Source of the DNA: Microbacterium testaceum StLB037
Lineage (GTDB): Bacteria > Actinomycetota > Actinomycetes > Actinomycetales > Microbacteriaceae
Direction: 5' to 3'
DNA: 64,000 nucleotides
Assembly: GCF_000202635.1 (NCBI RefSeq)
Contig: NC_015125.1
Span: forward strand, 2,356,001-2,420,000
Within the stretch, counting starts at the first letter, position 1; every line of letters starts with the position of its first letter. Made by a program: the position numbers and the translations under genes. The notes beneath the pieces were generated by a model. That model was not told where the DNA came from. It saw only the letters and a program-made list of their open reading frames with translations, and did no database searches. Below are positions 60,977 to 64,000 of this stretch, one piece after another.

Positions 60977-63391
60977 TCAGCCCCGCTGCACCTCCACCTC
61001 GACCACGCGGGCGTCGTCGACACCGAGCTCGTACGTCGGGCCGGTGATCCGCAGCGGTACGGCCTCGTCGACCTCGGCGCAGGACGGCCCCAGTCGCAGT
61101 TCCATCTCACCCGGCTCGACCACACGGCGGAGCGCCCGGTCACTGTACGCGAGGCGTGACGCAGGCACCGTGAACCGGACCTCGGCGCTCTCGCCGGGCT
61201 CGAGTTCGACCCGCGCGTACGCCACGAGCGCGGCGACGGGACGCGTGACGCTCGCGCCCGTGCGGTGCGCGTACACCTGCACGACATCGGCTCCGCGCAC
61301 GGCGCCGGTGTTGGTCACCCGGGCGGACACGGTGAACGCATCGCCCGCGCGGACCCCGGCGGAGGTTCCGGATGCCACGGCCCCGGCCTCGACGGACCGC
61401 ACGGCCCCGCGCTCGGCGGCGCCGGAGCCCGCGGCCCCGCGCTCGGCGGCGCCGCCGCGTCCCGGACCCGCGACCCCGTCCACCCGCAGCTCGCCGCGCG
61501 CGAACGTCGTGTACGACAGCCCGAACCCGAACGGCCGCACGGGCGTCGGGTCGGTGCTCGTGACCCCCGAAGGCCCGCCGAGAAGCGGATGCAGGTACGA
61601 GTACGGCTGAGCGCCGGCCGAGCGGGGGAGCGAGACGGGGAGGCGCCCCGAGGGCGTGGCATCCCCCGCCAGAAGAGAAGCCAGAGCGGGCCCGCCCTCC
61701 TCGCCGGGGAAGAACGCCTGCAGGACGGCCGCGGGACCGGTCTCGCCGTCGAGCGCCCAGCCGAGCGCGTACGGGCGTCCGGTCAGCAGCACGAGCACGA
61801 CCGGGGTGCCGGTGGCGACGATCGCCTCGACGAGCTTCCGCTGTACGCCGGGCAGTTCGAGGGAGTCGGCGTCGTTGCCCTCGCCGACGGTTCCGCGGCC
61901 GAAGAGCCCGGCGCGGTCGCCGACGACGACGATCGCGACGTCGGCGTCTCGAGCCACGGAGGTCGCCTCCGCGAAGCCCTCGATGTCGGCGCCCTCCACC
62001 GGGCAACCGAAGGCGTACGCGACCTCGCCGAACCGAGAGGCGAGGGCCTCGCGGACGGTGGGGATCTCGAAGCCCATCTCGAAGCCCGGGTGGTGCGCGA
62101 GCACGTGGTTCGCGAACGAATAGCACCCCATCAGCGCCTCCGCGCTGTCGGCGTTGGGGCCGATGACCGCTATCCGTCCCGGTGCCGCGAGCGGAAGTAC
62201 ACCGTCGTTGCGCAGCAGCACCGCGCTCTCGAGAGCGAGGCGGTACGCCAGCGCCCGGTGTTCGGCGTCGTCGAGGTCGATCTCGGTCGGGGCGTCGGTG
62301 AAGTCGGCATCCAGGAGTCCGAGGTCCTCCTTCTCGGCGAGCACGCGGGCGACGGCGCGGTCGACCACGGCCTCGGGAAGGGCTCCGGATGCCACCCGCT
62401 CCGCCAGGTGCGGATACGCGTCGGGGCCGGGGAGCTCGACGTCGATCCCCGCCTCGAGAGCGAGCTGGGCGGCTTCGCCGAGAGAGCTCGCGATGCCGTG
62501 CATCGAGCGGAGGAACTCCACGGCGAAGTAGTCGGACACCACCGTGCCGTCGAAGCCCCAGCGCCGACGCAGGAGGTCGGTGAAGATCTCGGGGGAGGAC
62601 GCGATCGGCACGCCGTCGATCTCGACGTACGCGTTCATCACCGACCGCGCGCCGCCGTCGCGCACGGCCATCTCGAACGGCGGGAGGAACACGTCCTGCA
62701 GCTCGCGCGGACCGGCCGAGACGGGGGCGTGGTTGCGACCGGCGCGCGAGCCGGAGTACCCGACGAAGTGCTTGAGCGTCGCGTGCACGCCCGCGCTCTG
62801 CAGGCCCCGGACGTACGCCGTGCCGATCGTCCCCACGACGTACGGGTCTTCCGCGATGCACTCGTCCACGCGCCCCCAGCGGGGGTCGCGCACGACATCC
62901 AGGACCGGCGAAAGTCCCTGGTGCACGCCGAGATCGCGCATCGACCGGCCGATCGCGGATGCCATGGCCTCCACGGCATCCGGATCGAACGCCGCTCCCC
63001 ACGCGAGGGGTGTCGGGAAGGTTGCGGCTTTCCACGCCGCGAACCCGGTGAGGCACTCCTCGTGCACGATCGCGGGGATGCCGAGACGGGTCTCGGTCTT
63101 CAGCCGACGCTGCTCGCCCCAGAGCCATTCCGCGCGCTCGATCGGGTCGACCGGGCGCGTGCCGTACACGCGCGTGAGGTGGCCGAGGCCGTGGACCGTG
63201 GCATCCGCATAGGCGGTGGAGGTGACTTTCTCTCCCGAGAGGGGAGCGACGACCTCGTCGCCCTGGTCGACCCAGTACCCGACGAGTTGCGCGAGCTTCT
63301 CGTCGAGGGTCATCTCGGCCACGAGGGCCTGCACGCGGGGGGACACGCCGGGAGTGAGGGCAGCACCGACGTCGGTGTTGTGGATGGTCAT
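60977..63391 (-). CDS. Glycoside hydrolase family 3 (beta-glucosidase/beta-xylosidase type)
   Basis: An 804-residue cytosolic enzyme (no signal peptide). Domain 1 is the GH3 barrel: SPVLDVVRDPRWGRVDE, ATLKHFVGYSGSRAGRNHAP and the nucleophile Asp in TVVSDYFAVEF. Domain 2 (about 390-590, VLLRNDGVLPLAAPGRIAVIGPN) supplies the acid/base in the GNDADSLELPG region. A fibronectin-III-like domain closes the protein (VSARVTNTGAVRGADVVQVY), preceded by a low-complexity Gly/Ala/Arg/Glu insert (about 650-690, GRGGAAERGAAGSGAAERG). It removes terminal sugars from imported xylo- or gluco-oligosaccharides; the ABC permease gene 6 nt upstream supports that. Confidence 0.9.
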   Translation of the reverse strand: MTIHNTDVGAALTPGVSPRVQALVAEMTLDEKLAQLVGYWVDQGDEVVAPLSGEKVTSTAYADATVHGLGHLTRVYGTRPVDPIERAEWLWGEQRRLKTETRLGIPAIVHEECLTGFAAWKAATFPTPLAWGAAFDPDAVEAMASAIGRSMRDLGVHQGLSPVLDVVRDPRWGRVDECIAEDPYVVGTIGTAYVRGLQSAGVHATLKHFVGYSGSRAGRNHAPVSAGPRELQDVFLPPFEMAVRDGGARSVMNAYVEIDGVPIASSPEIFTDLLRRRWGFDGTVVSDYFAVEFLRSMHGIASSLGEAAQLALEAGIDVELPGPDAYPHLAERVASGALPEAVVDRAVARVLAEKEDLGLLDADFTDAPTEIDLDDAEHRALAYRLALESAVLLRNDGVLPLAAPGRIAVIGPNADSAEALMGCYSFANHVLAHHPGFEMGFEIPTVREALASRFGEVAYAFGCPVEGADIEGFAEATSVARDADVAIVVVGDRAGLFGRGTVGEGNDADSLELPGVQRKLVEAIVATGTPVVLVLLTGRPYALGWALDGETGPAAVLQAFFPGEEGGPALASLLAGDATPSGRLPVSLPRSAGAQPYSYLHPLLGGPSGVTSTDPTPVRPFGFGLSYTTFARGELRVDGVAGPGRGGAAERGAAGSGAAERGAVRSVEAGAVASGTSAGVRAGDAFTVSARVTNTGAVRGADVVQVYAHRTGASVTRPVAALVAYARVELEPGESAEVRFTVPASRLAYSDRALRRVVEPGEMELRLGPSCAEVDEAVPLRITGPTYELGVDDARVVEVEVQRG

Positions 63392-63397
63392 GCGGGA

Positions 63398-64000
63398 TCA
63401 GCCCTTCACGGCGCCGGTCAGGCCGCCGACGATGCGCCGCTCGAAGACGCTGAAGAACAGCAGAGCGGGGATCATCGACAGCGAGGTGAATGCGAGCACG
63501 CGGGCGGTGTCGACGGAGTACTGCGAGGCGAAGGCCTGCGTTCCGAGCGGCAGCGTGTAGGTCGCCTCGTTGTTGAGGATGAACAGCGGCAGCATGTACG
63601 AGTTCCAGCTGTTGACGAAGGCCAGGATGCCGACGGTCACGACCGCGGGGACGGCGAGCGGCAGCACCATGCGCCAGAAGAACCCGAGGCGGCCGAGTCC
63701 GTCGATCGACGAGGCTTCCTGCAGTTCGTTGGGGATCGCCGCGAGGAACGGCGACAGGATGATGATCGTCAGCGGCAGGGCGAACGCGATCTGCGGAACG
63801 ATGACGCCCGCGAGCGAGTTCATGAGCCCGAGGTTGCGGACGAGGATGTACAGCGGCGTGATGGCCACGGTCATTGGGAACATCAGGCCCGCGGTGAAGA
63901 GCGCGTATACCGCGCCGCGCCCGCGGAAGCGGTAGCGCGAGAGGGCGTAGGCGGCCATGAGGCCCAGGGCCACGACGAAGACTGTCGTCGCTACGGCCGC
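63398..64000 (-). CDS. Carbohydrate ABC transporter permease (partial, 5' end outside window)
   Basis: The visible 200 residues form the C-terminal part of a MalG-type inner-membrane permease; the reading frame continues past base 64000, so the N-terminus is missing. Five hydrophobic helices are present. The cytoplasmic EAA loop is ELQEASSIDGLGRLGFFWRM then VLPLAVPA, which docks on the ATPase. Its last residues are GGLTGAVKG. It ends 6 nt before the GH3 gene, so both are one operon for oligosaccharide uptake and cleavage. Confidence 0.92.
   Translation of the reverse strand, partial: AAVATTVFVVALGLMAAYALSRYRFRGRGAVYALFTAGLMFPMTVAITPLYILVRNLGLMNSLAGVIVPQIAFALPLTIIILSPFLAAIPNELQEASSIDGLGRLGFFWRMVLPLAVPAVVTVGILAFVNSWNSYMLPLFILNNEATYTLPLGTQAFASQYSVDTARVLAFTSLSMIPALLFFSVFERRIVGGLTGAVKG

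Overview
The window reads as a chromosomal segment of a high-GC Gram-positive actinobacterium, most likely Microbacterium or a close Microbacteriaceae relative. The reasons are near-saturated G/C at third codon positions, an actinobacterial 16S-23S-5S operon without a spacer tRNA, a conserved housekeeping block, many genes whose start codon lies 6-8 nt after a TAnnnT box (leaderless type), and very frequent use of the 7-mer GGATGCC/GGCATCC. Assignment is by eye only.

Layout. (1) 1-4264: surface-polysaccharide genes: a glycosyltransferase on the minus strand cut by the left edge, then on the plus strand a WcbI-type enzyme, a GT-B-like and a GT-A glycosyltransferase joined by 4-nt stop/start overlaps. 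(2) 4265-10114: rRNA promoters and leader, 16S, spacer, 23S, 5S and a strong hairpin terminator. (3) 10149-19942: a housekeeping block whose order (TPR protein, HAD phosphatase, small protein, tlyA, nadK, recN, pyrG, Nudix, xerD) parallels M. tuberculosis Rv1691-Rv1701, without counterparts of Rv1697/Rv1698. The first protein carries a large Arg/Asp repeat domain. An ABC-F ATPase follows at 20062. (4) 21805-26246, minus strand: a LysR-type HTH protein, a GMC oxidoreductase, an alpha/beta-hydrolase fused to a gluconate-dehydrogenase small-subunit domain, and an SDR. (5) 26373-35632: a second polysaccharide cluster with four glycosyltransferases or GT-like enzymes, a flippase, a Wzy-like polymerase, and a PqqD-like/nucleotidyltransferase fusion. 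(6) 35977-39060: a secreted glycoside hydrolase with duplicated C-terminal modules and a structured leader. (7) 39419-42597: a tightly packed XRE - ImmA/IrrE metallopeptidase - multi-pass membrane protein - alpha/beta-hydrolase cassette, the best candidate here for an under-described signalling system. (8) 42594-47361: alditol oxidase, ROK regulator, glutathione peroxidase, lipase-like protein and a VapBC pair. (9) 47362-64000: pentose and plant-oligosaccharide use: xylA-xylB, a LacI regulator, araD-araB-araA, a GH3 glycosidase and a sugar ABC permease cut by the right edge, with dGTPase and small unknown genes between them.

How it fits together: the GH3 enzyme and the sugar importer would supply xylose and arabinose, which xylA/xylB and araA/araB/araD convert to D-xylulose-5-phosphate. 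The ROK and LacI regulators and two palindromes over the xylA and araD promoters are plausible controls. Three copies of a hairpin repeat lie between genes in this sugar region. One FAD oxidoreductase gene (53213-54059) is broken by a one-base insertion in a C5 run. I saw no CRISPR array, prophage, transposase or tRNA.
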